Assembly: GCA_030605745.1 (NCBI GenBank) | Contig: JAUWHT010000063.1 | Coordinates: 1-15,502 of the forward strand | DNA length: 15,502 nucleotides | Source: Pirellulales bacterium | GTDB taxonomy: Bacteria > Planctomycetota > Planctomycetia > Pirellulales > Thermoguttaceae | Reading direction: 5' to 3' | Shown: positions 1 through 7,303 of the stretch, piece after piece | How the letters are laid out: each line of letters starts with the position of its first letter | How positions within the stretch are numbered: position 1 is the first letter of the stretch | The notes under the pieces: model-generated | Seen by the model: only the letters and a program-made list of their open reading frames with translations | What the model was told of the DNA's origin: nothing | Databases searched by the model: none | Position numbers and translations under genes: made by a program

Positions 1-1
1 C

Positions 2-193
2 CGGCTCGTCGAACTGGATACGCGGCATCCTAACGTCCGGGCACTGTTTGAGAGCCGCGCCGCCCGGCGCTCCGAGCAGTTGTCCGAAAGACTAAAAAGA
101 GTAAGCGTGGACGAGTTGGCGATCCACACCGACGAGGATTACTTGAGCAGCCTGCGCCGTTTCTTCCGCATTCGCGAGCGGCGGTTTCGTTGA
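2..193 (+). CDS. DUF58 family protein, C-terminal fragment
   Basis: This is the last 63 codons of a gene whose start lies outside the window; the frame begins at position 2 and ends with TGA at 191-193. The visible end reads VDELAIHTDEDYLSSLRRFF followed by a basic tail (RIRERRFR). This matches the usual end of DUF58 proteins, where a short conserved segment with a paired arginine-phenylalanine motif closes the domain. DUF58 genes normally sit between a moxR AAA+ ATPase gene and the bat genes, and bat genes follow directly here, which supports the call. Only the tail is visible, so the catalytic or binding role cannot be judged. The gap to the next start is 18 nt, consistent with one transcript. 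Confidence 0.75.
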   Translation, partial: RLVELDTRHPNVRALFESRAARRSEQLSERLKRVSVDELAIHTDEDYLSSLRRFFRIRERRFR

Positions 194-211
194 TTCTTTA
201 TCAGATGTATC

Positions 212-1258
212 ATGCAAAGTTGCACGATTATTTCAAAAATAGAGCGTTTAGCCGCCGCGTCCACGCGGCGCAATTTCCCCGGCGTAGACGCCGGGGCTAA
301 ACTAGCGGCCGTGTTGATCGTAGTATCGTTCCTTCCGGGCTGTGGCCACGCGCCTGTGGAAGACTCTCAGCCGAAACAGGCCCGATCGGAGGTAGAGCGT
401 GGTCCGGTGCGGGTCTCGGTCGAGGTGCAACCGGCCCGGGCGCGGCTCTCCGATCAGCCGACAATGACCTTGACGATTGATTGTGAACCGGGCGTGAGCG
501 TCGAAAAACCGGTGTTCGCCGACTCGATCGGCGATTTCCGGATCCACGATGTTCAAGAGCCTCTGCCGCAGGTCAAGAATCAACGAGAGATCACTCAGCA
601 GATATTCACGCTCGAGCCGACCCGGACCGGCGAGCTGCCGATCTTTCCCATCGCCGTCAGGTTTACTGACACCCGGCCTGAGGGCGACGGCAAGCAGCAT
701 ATTGTCGAGACCGAGGAGTTTACGGTCGATATCGTCTCGGTGGTCGACTCCGAGGTAACCTCTCTGGACGAACTTCGCTCGCAGTCGCCGCCGATAGCGC
801 TTCCCCGACCTGCTCGGGTACTCCTATGGTCGTTGACGGCCGCAGTTGTGGCGATTGCCGGTGTGGTGCTTGCCTGGTGGCTGCGGAAGCGACATCGCAA
901 GACAGTCGAGCAAAGGCGATTGTCTGCAAAGGAGATTGCCCAACTGGAATTGCAGAAGCTGTGGGAAAGTGGACTGGCCGAGCGAGACGTGAAGTTGTAC
1001 TACGTGGACGTAACCGGCATCGTTCGGCGGTACATCGAGCGGACGACCGCAGTTCGCGCCCCCGAGCAGACCACCGAGGAGTTTCTGCGGGAGATAAGCC
1101 GCCGGAACACCTTTCCGCCGGAGGAGGGCCGGCGGCTGAAGAACTTCCTCGAATCGGCCGACCTGGTCAAGTTCGCCGCGCACCAGCCACGCGCCGAAGA
1201 CATCCACGAGAGCTTCCAACGAGCCAAGGACTTCGTCGGGTTTGAACCAAGTTACTGA
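212..1258 (+). CDS. BatD-like / DUF4381-like lipoprotein of the bat operon
   Basis: A 348-aa envelope protein. It has an N-terminal hydrophobic stretch ending in a lipobox-like FLPGC (Cys44) and a beta-rich region (about 55-175) resembling the Ig-like part of BatD. One membrane helix lies near 203-225 and is followed by basic residues. The cytoplasmic tail contains the recognisable segment YYVDVTGIVRRYIERTTAVR, typical of short BatD/DUF4381-like proteins beside DUF58 and batA. Its exact role is unknown; family context suggests a partner of the VWA proteins. The start is uncertain: ATG 212 has no visible Shine-Dalgarno. Residues 12-30 (RLAAAS to GAK) are encoded entirely by a palindromic repeat, which lengthens the signal peptide n-region abnormally. 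GTG 311 is an in-frame alternative but would leave almost no n-region. Removing the repeat gives a compact lipoprotein signal, so ATG 212 is preferred. Confidence 0.72.
   Translation: MQSCTIISKIERLAAASTRRNFPGVDAGAKLAAVLIVVSFLPGCGHAPVEDSQPKQARSEVERGPVRVSVEVQPARARLSDQPTMTLTIDCEPGVSVEKPVFADSIGDFRIHDVQEPLPQVKNQREITQQIFTLEPTRTGELPIFPIAVRFTDTRPEGDGKQHIVETEEFTVDIVSVVDSEVTSLDELRSQSPPIALPRPARVLLWSLTAAVVAIAGVVLAWWLRKRHRKTVEQRRLSAKEIAQLELQKLWESGLAERDVKLYYVDVTGIVRRYIERTTAVRAPEQTTEEFLREISRRNTFPPEEGRRLKNFLESADLVKFAAHQPRAEDIHESFQRAKDFVGFEPSY
246..302. repeat. Double-hairpin palindromic element A1 (57 bp) inside a coding region
   Basis: The outer stem GTTTAGCC (246-253) pairs with GGCTAAAC (295-302). Inside are hairpin 1, GCCGCGT-CC-ACGCGGC (254-269), and hairpin 2, CCCCGGCGT-AG-ACGCCGGGG (277-296). 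Its first 23 nt recur exactly at 14375-14397, and its last 8 nt recur at 13888-13895, so it belongs to a dispersed family. The length is a multiple of three, and it lies in frame in the signal peptide of the 212-1258 gene. Confidence 0.85.
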
Positions 1259-1267
1259 AAACTTTGA

Positions 1268-1342
1268 GGTGGCACGTCCCTGAGCTTGCGAAGGGCGTGA
1301 AGGACCGTGCAACACGCCCTTCGTTCCTCAGGGCGTGCCACC
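1268..1342. repeat. Dispersed inverted-repeat element B1 (about 75 bp)
   Basis: The left arm starts GGTGGCACG (1268) and the right arm ends CGTGCCACC (1342). The arms also share CCTGAG/CTCAGG and CGAAGGGCGTG/CACGCCCTTCG blocks, so the whole unit can fold into one long imperfect hairpin with a loop around 1300-1312. The right arm (1313-1342) is identical over 30 nt to 14459-14488. It fills half of the 149-nt gap between the lipoprotein gene and batA. It could reduce read-through or stabilise the upstream message, but there is no U-run to make it a classical terminator. Confidence 0.82.
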
Positions 1343-1394
1343 CACCGCAATATCGCAAAGTTGACGCAAAGCTGACCAAAAACCGTTTGGTGAT

Positions 1395-1400
1395 AGGAGA
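1395..1400 (+). promoter_or_regulatory. Ribosome binding site of batA
   Basis: AGGAGA lies 7 nt upstream of ATG 1408. It decides the start: the open frame extends back to TTG 1264, but that extension runs through repeat B1 and has no conserved BatA sequence. Confidence 0.75.
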
Positions 1401-1407
1401 TGCACGC

Positions 1408-2478
1408 ATGATGGGATTCCGCTTCCAAGACCCGGAGTGGCTGTTACTGTTGATTCCGCTAGCGCTGTTGGCATGGCTGGCGATCCGCCGGCAGCGCCGC
1501 GTGGCGGTCCTGTATTCCGACGTAAGTATTCCCACGTCGCTGCCGATCAGCATGGCACTGCGTGTGAAGCGGTTGCTGTCCTGGATGTGGCTGGCGGCAA
1601 TGGCGCTGTTGATTGTGGCCTTGGCCCGACCGCAGCGCGGACGCGAGGAGTTCCGCATCCAGACCGAGGGCGTGGCAATCGAGATGTGCATCGACCGCTC
1701 CGGCTCGATGCAAGCCATGGACTTCCAACTCGACGGAGAGCGTGTCAACCGATTGGCGGCCGTCAAGCGGGTGTTCAACGATTTCGTCAGCGGCATGGGC
1801 GGCCTGCCGGGGCGGCCGGACGACCAGATCGGATTGATCTCCTTCGGCGGATATGCACACGACAGGTGTCCGTTGACGCTCGACCACGGCGTCTTGCTGC
1901 AAATCCTGGAGACCATCAAGATTCCCGAGCCCATCTACGACTCCAAGGGCCGGATGATCAACCAGCGCCTGTTGGAGGAGGAAATGGCCACGGCCATCGG
2001 CGACGCCGTGACAACGGCCGTGGACCGGCTCAAGGACGTTAAGGCCAAGAGCAAGGTAATTGTTCTGCTTTCTGACGGTGAGAACACGGCGGGCGTGATC
2101 GATCCGCAGGAAGCGGCCGAAGCCGCCAAGGCGCACGGAGTGAAAATTTACACCATCGGGGTCGGCAGCACCGGCAGGGCGCCGTTTCCTGCCATTGACG
2201 TTTCCGGCCGTAAAGTGCTGGTGCCGCAACTGGTCAGGCTCGATGAGCAGACGCTCAGGGCAATAGCCGAGGCGACCGGCGGCCGGTATTTCAATGCGAA
2301 GGATACCGAGGCACTGGAAGACGTTTACGCCGAGATCGACAAGCTGGAAAAGAGTCTTACCACCGGACGCCTCTATACGGAATATCGCGAGTTGTATCAG
2401 TACGCCATGTTTCCCGGCCTGGGCTTGGTTCTGCTGGTGATCGGCCTGGTGTCCACGCGTTTTCGTTCCTTACCGTAG
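1408..2478 (+). CDS. batA: BatA: membrane-anchored VWA-domain protein
   Basis: A 356-aa protein of the BatA aerotolerance family. The N-terminal segment starts with the typical FQDPEWLLLL, forming membrane helix 1 (about 11-26). Helix 2 spans about 58-75 and is followed by ARPQ. A von Willebrand A domain covers about 88-315, and a last membrane helix lies near 333-350. The metal-ion-dependent adhesion site (MIDAS) looks complete: DRSGS at 96-100, Thr195 in EEMATAIGDA, and Asp223 in LLSDGEN. VWA proteins of this group are thought to bind partners through the metal site under control of a MoxR ATPase; the partner here is not identified. The gene is followed by batB after 11 nt, so co-translation is likely. 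A second ATG at 1411 is possible and would change only one residue. Confidence 0.9.
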   Translation: MMGFRFQDPEWLLLLIPLALLAWLAIRRQRRVAVLYSDVSIPTSLPISMALRVKRLLSWMWLAAMALLIVALARPQRGREEFRIQTEGVAIEMCIDRSGSMQAMDFQLDGERVNRLAAVKRVFNDFVSGMGGLPGRPDDQIGLISFGGYAHDRCPLTLDHGVLLQILETIKIPEPIYDSKGRMINQRLLEEEMATAIGDAVTTAVDRLKDVKAKSKVIVLLSDGENTAGVIDPQEAAEAAKAHGVKIYTIGVGSTGRAPFPAIDVSGRKVLVPQLVRLDEQTLRAIAEATGGRYFNAKDTEALEDVYAEIDKLEKSLTTGRLYTEYRELYQYAMFPGLGLVLLVIGLVSTRFRSLP

Positions 2479-2489
2479 GCTGAACGACT

Positions 2490-5378
2490 ATGTATTGGGA
2501 AAACCCTAGTGTGCTGTTGGGCTTGTGGATCCTGCCGCTTGTGGCCGCGCTGATGGTCTATGCGCATCGGCGGCGCGCATCGGCGGCCCGGCAGTTTGCT
2601 GACCCGGCGATGGTCCGCCGGCTGATGCCGTCGGTCCGGGGCGGCCGGCCGTGGGTCAAGGGGGCCTGCATCCTGTTGGCCCTGGGATGTCTGATCGTGG
2701 CGGGTGCCCGGCCGCGGTTCGGTGTCTACTTCGAGAAGGTTGCCCAGCGCGGCGTCGATCTGTTCGTGCTGTTGGACGTCTCGCGATCCATGACCGCCGA
2801 AGACGTCGCGCCCAATCGTCTGGAGCGGGCGAAGTCGGATATCCGCGACCTGCTGAAAAAGCTGCCCGGCGACCGCGTCGGACTGATCGTCTTTGCAGGC
2901 AAGCCGGTGGTCAAGGTGCCGCTGACGACCGACCAGGGCTTTTTTCGCGCGGTGCTGGACGAGATCAACACGCGAAGCGCCCCGCGCGGCGGAAGCCTGA
3001 TCGGCGACGCGATACGCAAGGCCATGGAGGCCATGCCCGAACGACGCAATCGCGACCAGGTCATGGTGCTGATAACCGACGGCGAAGACCACGATTCGTT
3101 TCCCAGAGAAGCGGCAAAACAGGCAGCCGAGCGGGGGATCAAAATCTTCACCGTCGGACTGGGCGACTCTAAAGAAGGCGCCCGCGTTCCGATCCGCGAT
3201 CGCTCGGGAAAGATGCATTACCTGAAATACAAGGACCAGGAGGTCTGGTCCAAGGTGGACGAGGACCTGCTAAAGCAAATCGCCTTAAGCAGCAAGGGTG
3301 CATATATCCCGGCCGGAACCCGGGCGTACGACCTGGGCCAAATCTACGAGGACCACCTGGCCGGGCTTGCACAAGGCGAACTCAATGTGGAAAAGCGAAA
3401 ACGCCATCGCGACCAGTTCCAGTTGTTCCTCTGCATCGGAATCGTCCTGTTGCTGGTCGAGATGGCAATACCGACACACCATGGGCCGACGAAGTTGAAA
3501 AACAAAAATCGTTCAACAAATCATAACAATAGCCGGGGGACAACGTCCCCCGGGTCACCCCCGGCGGCTGTTAGCCGCCGGCTACTGCGACACAGGCCGG
3601 TGAAACCGACCACAATCATCCTACTATTGGCCCTGCTGGGGCTTCCGACCGCCGCGCCGGCAGCGTCGCCCAATGCGGCGGACCAGGTGAAGCTGGGGAT
3701 CGAACAGTTCGAGGCGGGCGACTACGCGGCGGCGTCCGAGGCCTTCGCCCGGGCCGACGCCACGCAGCCGGACGACCGGCGGATTGCCTTCGACAGGGCA
3801 TGTGCTTACGCCGCCGCTGGAGACGAGGCCCGTGCGATCGAGTGGTTCCAGAAGGCGGCACTGACCGAAGATCACAAACTGGCTGCCCGGTGTCACTACA
3901 ACATGGGATGCCTGGCCGTGGACAAGGCCCGGGCACTGTTGGGCGAAAAGCCCGAGGAGGCGACTCCCGAGACACGCACCGAATGCCTGGAACTGATGGA
4001 ACTGGCGATCGCACACTTCCGCGACGCGACCGGCTTTGATGAGAACGGTGCCGATGCACGTCACAACCTGGAAGCCGCACGGCTGTGGATTCGGCACATA
4101 AAGGAGGTCTGGCGGCAGCGCGATCTACAGAAACAGCGCGAAAAGATGAACTTGCTGGAGTACCTCCAAATGCTCGAACAGCGGCAACGGACGTTGCGCA
4201 CGACGGGCAAGGCACTGGCAGGCGAGCACAGGTCACCCAAACGCCGCCAGGCGGTGTTTACCGCCGAAACATCCGAGCGCCGGTTGGCCGAAGAGATCGA
4301 GCCTCTGAAGGCGAAGATACATGCCGGGCTGCGGCCGCAGCAGTCGCCACAGGTAGCCGCCTCCGGCGGTACACCCCAGCCGGCCGTGGCCGGGCAGCCG
4401 AATGCGGAAAAGGCGGCCGAGGTGCTCGGCGGACTGGCCGACAACGCAGGCAAGGCCATGCTGGCAGCGGCCGACGAGCTGAGACACAACCGGCCCGCCG
4501 CCGCCGTACCGGTTCAGGCCGACGTGGTGGAGAAGCTCGACCAGGTCTACATGGTCGTGGCTCCGTATACCAACCTGGTCCAAAGGGCCGTCGAGCGGCA
4601 GAAGGGGCTGGTTGATCAATATCAGCAAGAACCGATCGACCTGAACGAATCGGCCTGGAACCAGAGATTCATCACCGGTTGGAGCGAGATGCTGCTGGCC
4701 AAGGCCAAGCAGGGGCTTAAGAACATGCCACCGGCCGAACCGGCCCCGGCGCCAAAGCTGCCAGTGGCCGGTCCGCCGGTAGCCGAATCGTCGAAAGACG
4801 ATTCCCCAAAGAAGACCGACCCCGCGGAGGCTGCAAGAAAGCAATTAGAGGCACTGAGAAAGGCCATGGAAAAGGCCGTCGAACTGGCACCCAAAGTCAA
4901 AACCCTGACTGCCGAAGCCGCCACGCACCTGGAGCAACAAGAACCGGCCGAAGCACTCCCCAAACAGGAAGAAGCGCTCAAGCTGCTCAAAGAAATGCTG
5001 CCCAAGCAAGACCAGCAAAAGAACCAGGATAAAAAAGATCAGCAGAAGAAAGACCAAGACAAGAAGGATCAAGAGAAAAAGGACCAAAATAAGAAAGACC
5101 AGGACAAGAAAGACCAGGACAAGAAAGACCAAGAGAAGAAGAATCAGGATAAAAAGGATCAAGAAAAGAAGGACCGGAATAAGAAGGATCAGGACAAGAA
5201 GAACGACAAGGAGAAAGAGCAGTCGGGACAGCGACCGCAACAGCCGCGAGACCTGTCCAAAAAACAGGCCGATGCGGTTCTGCGAAAGGCCCGCGAGCGG
5301 CAGCAGAAGCGACGCAAGCTGGAAGCACTGCTCCAGCAGCAGCTCTATCGTCCCGGCAAAGTCGAGAAGGATTGGTGA
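2490..5378 (+). CDS. batB: BatB-BatC fused frame: VWA protein joined to TPR protein
   Basis: A single 962-aa open frame. Residues 1-370 are BatB. They comprise N-terminal membrane helices (about 8-25 and 57-74), a VWA domain (about 88-295) with MIDAS DVSRS (96-100), Ser169 where a threonine is usual (GGSLIGDA), Asp197 (ITDGED), and a C-terminal membrane helix (about 311-327). From 371 on it is BatC: a hydrophobic signal-like segment ending in TAAPAAS (about 375-392), TPR-like helices (about 396-540), an Ala/Pro-rich middle, 12 charged five-residue repeats (846-905), and a C-terminus ending VEKDW. An internal secretion signal in a protein that already has a membrane anchor is odd and indicates two former genes. 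The junction (residues 347-365) is encoded by palindromic element A2. Some proteobacteria have natural VWA-TPR fusions, but those would not need the retained signal. Whether one or two proteins are made is unknown; see the internal GTG at 3600. Confidence 0.85.
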   Translation: MYWENPSVLLGLWILPLVAALMVYAHRRRASAARQFADPAMVRRLMPSVRGGRPWVKGACILLALGCLIVAGARPRFGVYFEKVAQRGVDLFVLLDVSRSMTAEDVAPNRLERAKSDIRDLLKKLPGDRVGLIVFAGKPVVKVPLTTDQGFFRAVLDEINTRSAPRGGSLIGDAIRKAMEAMPERRNRDQVMVLITDGEDHDSFPREAAKQAAERGIKIFTVGLGDSKEGARVPIRDRSGKMHYLKYKDQEVWSKVDEDLLKQIALSSKGAYIPAGTRAYDLGQIYEDHLAGLAQGELNVEKRKRHRDQFQLFLCIGIVLLLVEMAIPTHHGPTKLKNKNRSTNHNNSRGTTSPGSPPAAVSRRLLRHRPVKPTTIILLLALLGLPTAAPAASPNAADQVKLGIEQFEAGDYAAASEAFARADATQPDDRRIAFDRACAYAAAGDEARAIEWFQKAALTEDHKLAARCHYNMGCLAVDKARALLGEKPEEATPETRTECLELMELAIAHFRDATGFDENGADARHNLEAARLWIRHIKEVWRQRDLQKQREKMNLLEYLQMLEQRQRTLRTTGKALAGEHRSPKRRQAVFTAETSERRLAEEIEPLKAKIHAGLRPQQSPQVAASGGTPQPAVAGQPNAEKAAEVLGGLADNAGKAMLAAADELRHNRPAAAVPVQADVVEKLDQVYMVVAPYTNLVQRAVERQKGLVDQYQQEPIDLNESAWNQRFITGWSEMLLAKAKQGLKNMPPAEPAPAPKLPVAGPPVAESSKDDSPKKTDPAEAARKQLEALRKAMEKAVELAPKVKTLTAEAATHLEQQEPAEALPKQEEALKLLKEMLPKQDQQKNQDKKDQQKKDQDKKDQEKKDQNKKDQDKKDQDKKDQEKKNQDKKDQEKKDRNKKDQDKKNDKEKEQSGQRPQQPRDLSKKQADAVLRKARERQQKRRKLEALLQQQLYRPGKVEKDW
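3530..3584. repeat. Double-hairpin palindromic element A2 (55 bp) at the batB/batC junction
   Basis: The outer stem TAGCC (3530-3534) pairs with GGCTA (3580-3584). Hairpin 1 is CCGGGGGAC-AAC-GTCCCCCGG (3533-3553), with its first CC shared with the outer stem. Hairpin 2 is CCGGCGGCT-GTT-AGCCGCCGG (3561-3581). Both inner hairpins have perfect 9-bp stems and 3-nt loops. The length is 3n+1, so insertion shifts the reading frame. It encodes SRGTTSPG...VSRRL in the fused frame. Confidence 0.85.
3600..5378 (+). CDS. BatC: TPR protein, possible separate product from an internal GTG
   Basis: GTG at 3600 is in frame with the long fused ORF. It would give a 592-aa protein starting MKPTTIILLLALLGLPTAAP, a textbook cleavable signal peptide with lysine, hydrophobic core and AxA-type end. 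TPR-like helices follow (SEAFARADATQPDDRRIAFD, YNMGCLAVDKA), with an Ala/Pro-rich linker and the Lys/Asp/Gln repeat tail. BatC proteins are TPR partners of BatA and BatB in the envelope. No strong Shine-Dalgarno precedes the GTG (only CAGG nearby), which suggests it was once translated by coupling to batB: TGA at 3601-3603 overlaps it as GTGA in the frame batB would have without element A2. This entry is an alternative reading of the same DNA as the fused frame, not an additional gene. Confidence 0.55.
   Translation: MKPTTIILLLALLGLPTAAPAASPNAADQVKLGIEQFEAGDYAAASEAFARADATQPDDRRIAFDRACAYAAAGDEARAIEWFQKAALTEDHKLAARCHYNMGCLAVDKARALLGEKPEEATPETRTECLELMELAIAHFRDATGFDENGADARHNLEAARLWIRHIKEVWRQRDLQKQREKMNLLEYLQMLEQRQRTLRTTGKALAGEHRSPKRRQAVFTAETSERRLAEEIEPLKAKIHAGLRPQQSPQVAASGGTPQPAVAGQPNAEKAAEVLGGLADNAGKAMLAAADELRHNRPAAAVPVQADVVEKLDQVYMVVAPYTNLVQRAVERQKGLVDQYQQEPIDLNESAWNQRFITGWSEMLLAKAKQGLKNMPPAEPAPAPKLPVAGPPVAESSKDDSPKKTDPAEAARKQLEALRKAMEKAVELAPKVKTLTAEAATHLEQQEPAEALPKQEEALKLLKEMLPKQDQQKNQDKKDQQKKDQDKKDQEKKDQNKKDQDKKDQDKKDQEKKNQDKKDQEKKDRNKKDQDKKNDKEKEQSGQRPQQPRDLSKKQADAVLRKARERQQKRRKLEALLQQQLYRPGKVEKDW
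5025..5204 (+). repeat. 15-bp tandem repeat encoding 12 QDKKD-type units
   Basis: Twelve successive codon quintets of the form [Q/R][D/E/N/Q]KK[D/N] run from codon CAG 5025 to AAC 5204. Synonymous codons vary between units (AAG/AAA, GAC/GAT, CAG/CAA), so the array is not a fresh slippage product. It is kept at the protein level as a highly charged, probably extended helix or flexible spacer before the conserved BatC C-terminus. The five-residue period does not fit a coiled-coil heptad. Confidence 0.9.
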
Positions 5379-5383
5379 TCGGC

Positions 5384-7303
5384 ATGAAGAGCGTTGCAGC
5401 CTTGGCTATAGTGTTGCTCGGCGCGACCGGGCTCCCGGCGGCCGACCGCGAGCCGGCGGTCATCGCCGACGTGGACCGCCGCCAAATCTACCAGGGCGAG
5501 TCGGTCCGCTACACGGTCATACTTAACCACGTGCAAAACCCCAGTCCGCCCGAGCTGCGCGGCTTCGATGACTTTAGCGTGACCCCGCTGGGCGAACGAT
5601 CGCTCAATTCCGTCCAGAGTTTCACCATCAACGGCCGCACTACGACCGTCGAGCGTCGGGGTCGGGAGTACAGCTATCGGCTAACGCCGCTTCGGGCCGG
5701 ACTGCTGCGAATCCCTGCGCCTGTGGCCATGGTCGACGGCAAGCAATTAAGCGGCAACGAACTGACCATCAACGTCGTCCCGCCGCAGGAGCAGGACGTG
5801 GCCGTATTGGAAATCACGTCCGACCGCCGGTCGGTCTATCCGATGCAGCCGTTCAGCGTAACGCTCTCGATCCTGCTGAAAGAACTGCCCAATCCATTTT
5901 CCGATGAGGATCCCACCCGGGTCGAGTTCACCCGGTCGTTGCAAATCCCGTGGGTAAACGACGAGCGGTTGCCCGGCGGCCTGGAGCCGAGCGGCGACTG
6001 GCAACGGTGGCTAATGCCTCTGAAAAGCCTCCAGGGCTTTGGGTTCAGCATTAACAACATCGGCGAGCGGGAGATTTTCTCGCTGTTCCGCGACCGCCCA
6101 CGCTCGTCGAGCTTTCACCCTAAACCTCGCAAGGTCTACCGACCGGACCAAAGCGGGCAGGAAGTAGGTTACTGGCAATACGACTTTACGCGGCAGTTCA
6201 TCCCCAAGCGTTCGGGCCGGTACACGTTCGGGCCGGTGACGCTCAAAGGCACGTTTGCCACGGACATCGACGAGCAGGGCAGAATTCGCAGCAAGGAAGA
6301 CATCTACGCCGTGGCACGCCCGATCGTGGTCACCGTGAAGGACGTTCCCGAACAGGGCCGGCCCGACTCGTACATCGGCGCGGTGGGCAAGTTTCGGCTC
6401 AGCGCCGAACTGCACCCGAAGAAAGCCAAGGTGGGCGACCCGATGACTTTGACGCTGACGCTCTCCGGCGAAGGAACATTGGACGAAGCCTACCCGCCCG
6501 ACCTTGCCCGCGTGGCGGAGATCGCCCAGCAGTTCAAGGTTTATGAGGCCACGGAAGAAACCCAAGGCGACGCCCGACAGTTCACCTACGGCTTGCGGCC
6601 GTTGAAGGAAGGGATCGAGCAGTTTCCCGCGGTGCCGGTTTCCTATTTTGACGTCAGTACCGACCGGTACGTTACGCTGCGAACCGATCCGATCCCGATT
6701 GAGGTGACCAAGGCCGACCGGTTTTCGAGCCGGCAGATCGTTGCTGCGCGTCGCAACTCGTCGGCAGCCGGAGACAACGTCCAGGTCCGTCAGGAAGGCA
6801 TCTTCGCCAACATCACCGACTTGGGGGCAGTCCGCGACGAGTCGGTCCGGCCGGTGTACTGGCTGGCCGGACTGGCCGGCGCGATCGGGTTGTACCTCGT
6901 CGTGGCCGCGGTCGTCTGGCAAGTCCGCCGGCGCAGCGGAGACGTGGCGCTCAGGCGGCGCCAGGCGGCCCACTCAAGGGCCCGCACAAGGCTCCGCCAG
7001 GCAATGGTCGAACTCAAGTCCGACCGGCTCCGCCAGGCGGCCGATCACGTGCAGGCCGCACTAGTCGGATTGGTGGCCGACATGACCGACTTGCCCGAGG
7101 CCGGACTCACACCACGCGACGTCGAAAAGCAACTCCGCGCGTTCCGCGTGGAGCAGGATTTGGCCGACCGCGTGAACCGACTGCTGGAAACCTGCGACGC
7201 CGCCCGATACGGGACGTCGGACGCCGCCATGAGCAACTTCGATCACGAAGCCCAACAACTCATCAAGCCGCTGACAAGACAACTGAAGGTCAGTAGGCGC
7301 TGA
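5384..7303 (+). CDS. batD: BatD: large beta-domain membrane protein of the bat operon
   Basis: A 639-aa protein with a signal peptide (MKSVAALAIVLLGATGLPAAD), a long periplasmic region of beta-sandwich-like repeats (about 20-470), one membrane helix (about 491-514) followed by an Arg-rich stop-transfer segment, and a helical cytoplasmic tail ending near a CDAARYGTSDA motif. This layout is that of BatD/oxygen-tolerance proteins. The segment VSVYP/PFSVTLSILLKELPNPFSDEDP is a typical second-domain start in form. The start is ambiguous. ATG 5384 gives a clean signal peptide 5 nt after the batC stop. GTG 5375 would overlap that stop as GTGA and sits 4 nt after AGAAGG (5365-5370). Either way translation is coupled to batC. 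The stop codon is followed immediately by palindromic element A3. The substrate or partner is not known from sequence. Confidence 0.88.
   Translation: MKSVAALAIVLLGATGLPAADREPAVIADVDRRQIYQGESVRYTVILNHVQNPSPPELRGFDDFSVTPLGERSLNSVQSFTINGRTTTVERRGREYSYRLTPLRAGLLRIPAPVAMVDGKQLSGNELTINVVPPQEQDVAVLEITSDRRSVYPMQPFSVTLSILLKELPNPFSDEDPTRVEFTRSLQIPWVNDERLPGGLEPSGDWQRWLMPLKSLQGFGFSINNIGEREIFSLFRDRPRSSSFHPKPRKVYRPDQSGQEVGYWQYDFTRQFIPKRSGRYTFGPVTLKGTFATDIDEQGRIRSKEDIYAVARPIVVTVKDVPEQGRPDSYIGAVGKFRLSAELHPKKAKVGDPMTLTLTLSGEGTLDEAYPPDLARVAEIAQQFKVYEATEETQGDARQFTYGLRPLKEGIEQFPAVPVSYFDVSTDRYVTLRTDPIPIEVTKADRFSSRQIVAARRNSSAAGDNVQVRQEGIFANITDLGAVRDESVRPVYWLAGLAGAIGLYLVVAAVVWQVRRRSGDVALRRRQAAHSRARTRLRQAMVELKSDRLRQAADHVQAALVGLVADMTDLPEAGLTPRDVEKQLRAFRVEQDLADRVNRLLETCDAARYGTSDAAMSNFDHEAQQLIKPLTRQLKVSRR

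Noticed and set aside
1264..1407. N-terminal extension of batA to TTG 1264
   Set aside because: It is translated from repeat B1, has no family similarity, and a good ribosome binding site supports ATG 1408.
5025..5204. Periodic array considered as CRISPR
   Set aside because: Units are 15 bp and contiguous with no spacers, and they preserve a reading frame.
4845..5240. Very hydrophobic minus-strand frame rich in Leu, Val and Ile
   Set aside because: It is simply the complement of the Lys/Asp/Gln tandem repeat in batC; a run of such codons always reads as Leu/Phe/Val on the other strand.
2490..5378. The fusion as an old, natural VWA-TPR protein
   Set aside because: Natural fusions exist in other phyla, but this one keeps an internal signal peptide and has a palindromic element exactly at the joint, so a recent insertion explains it better. 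Not fully excluded.
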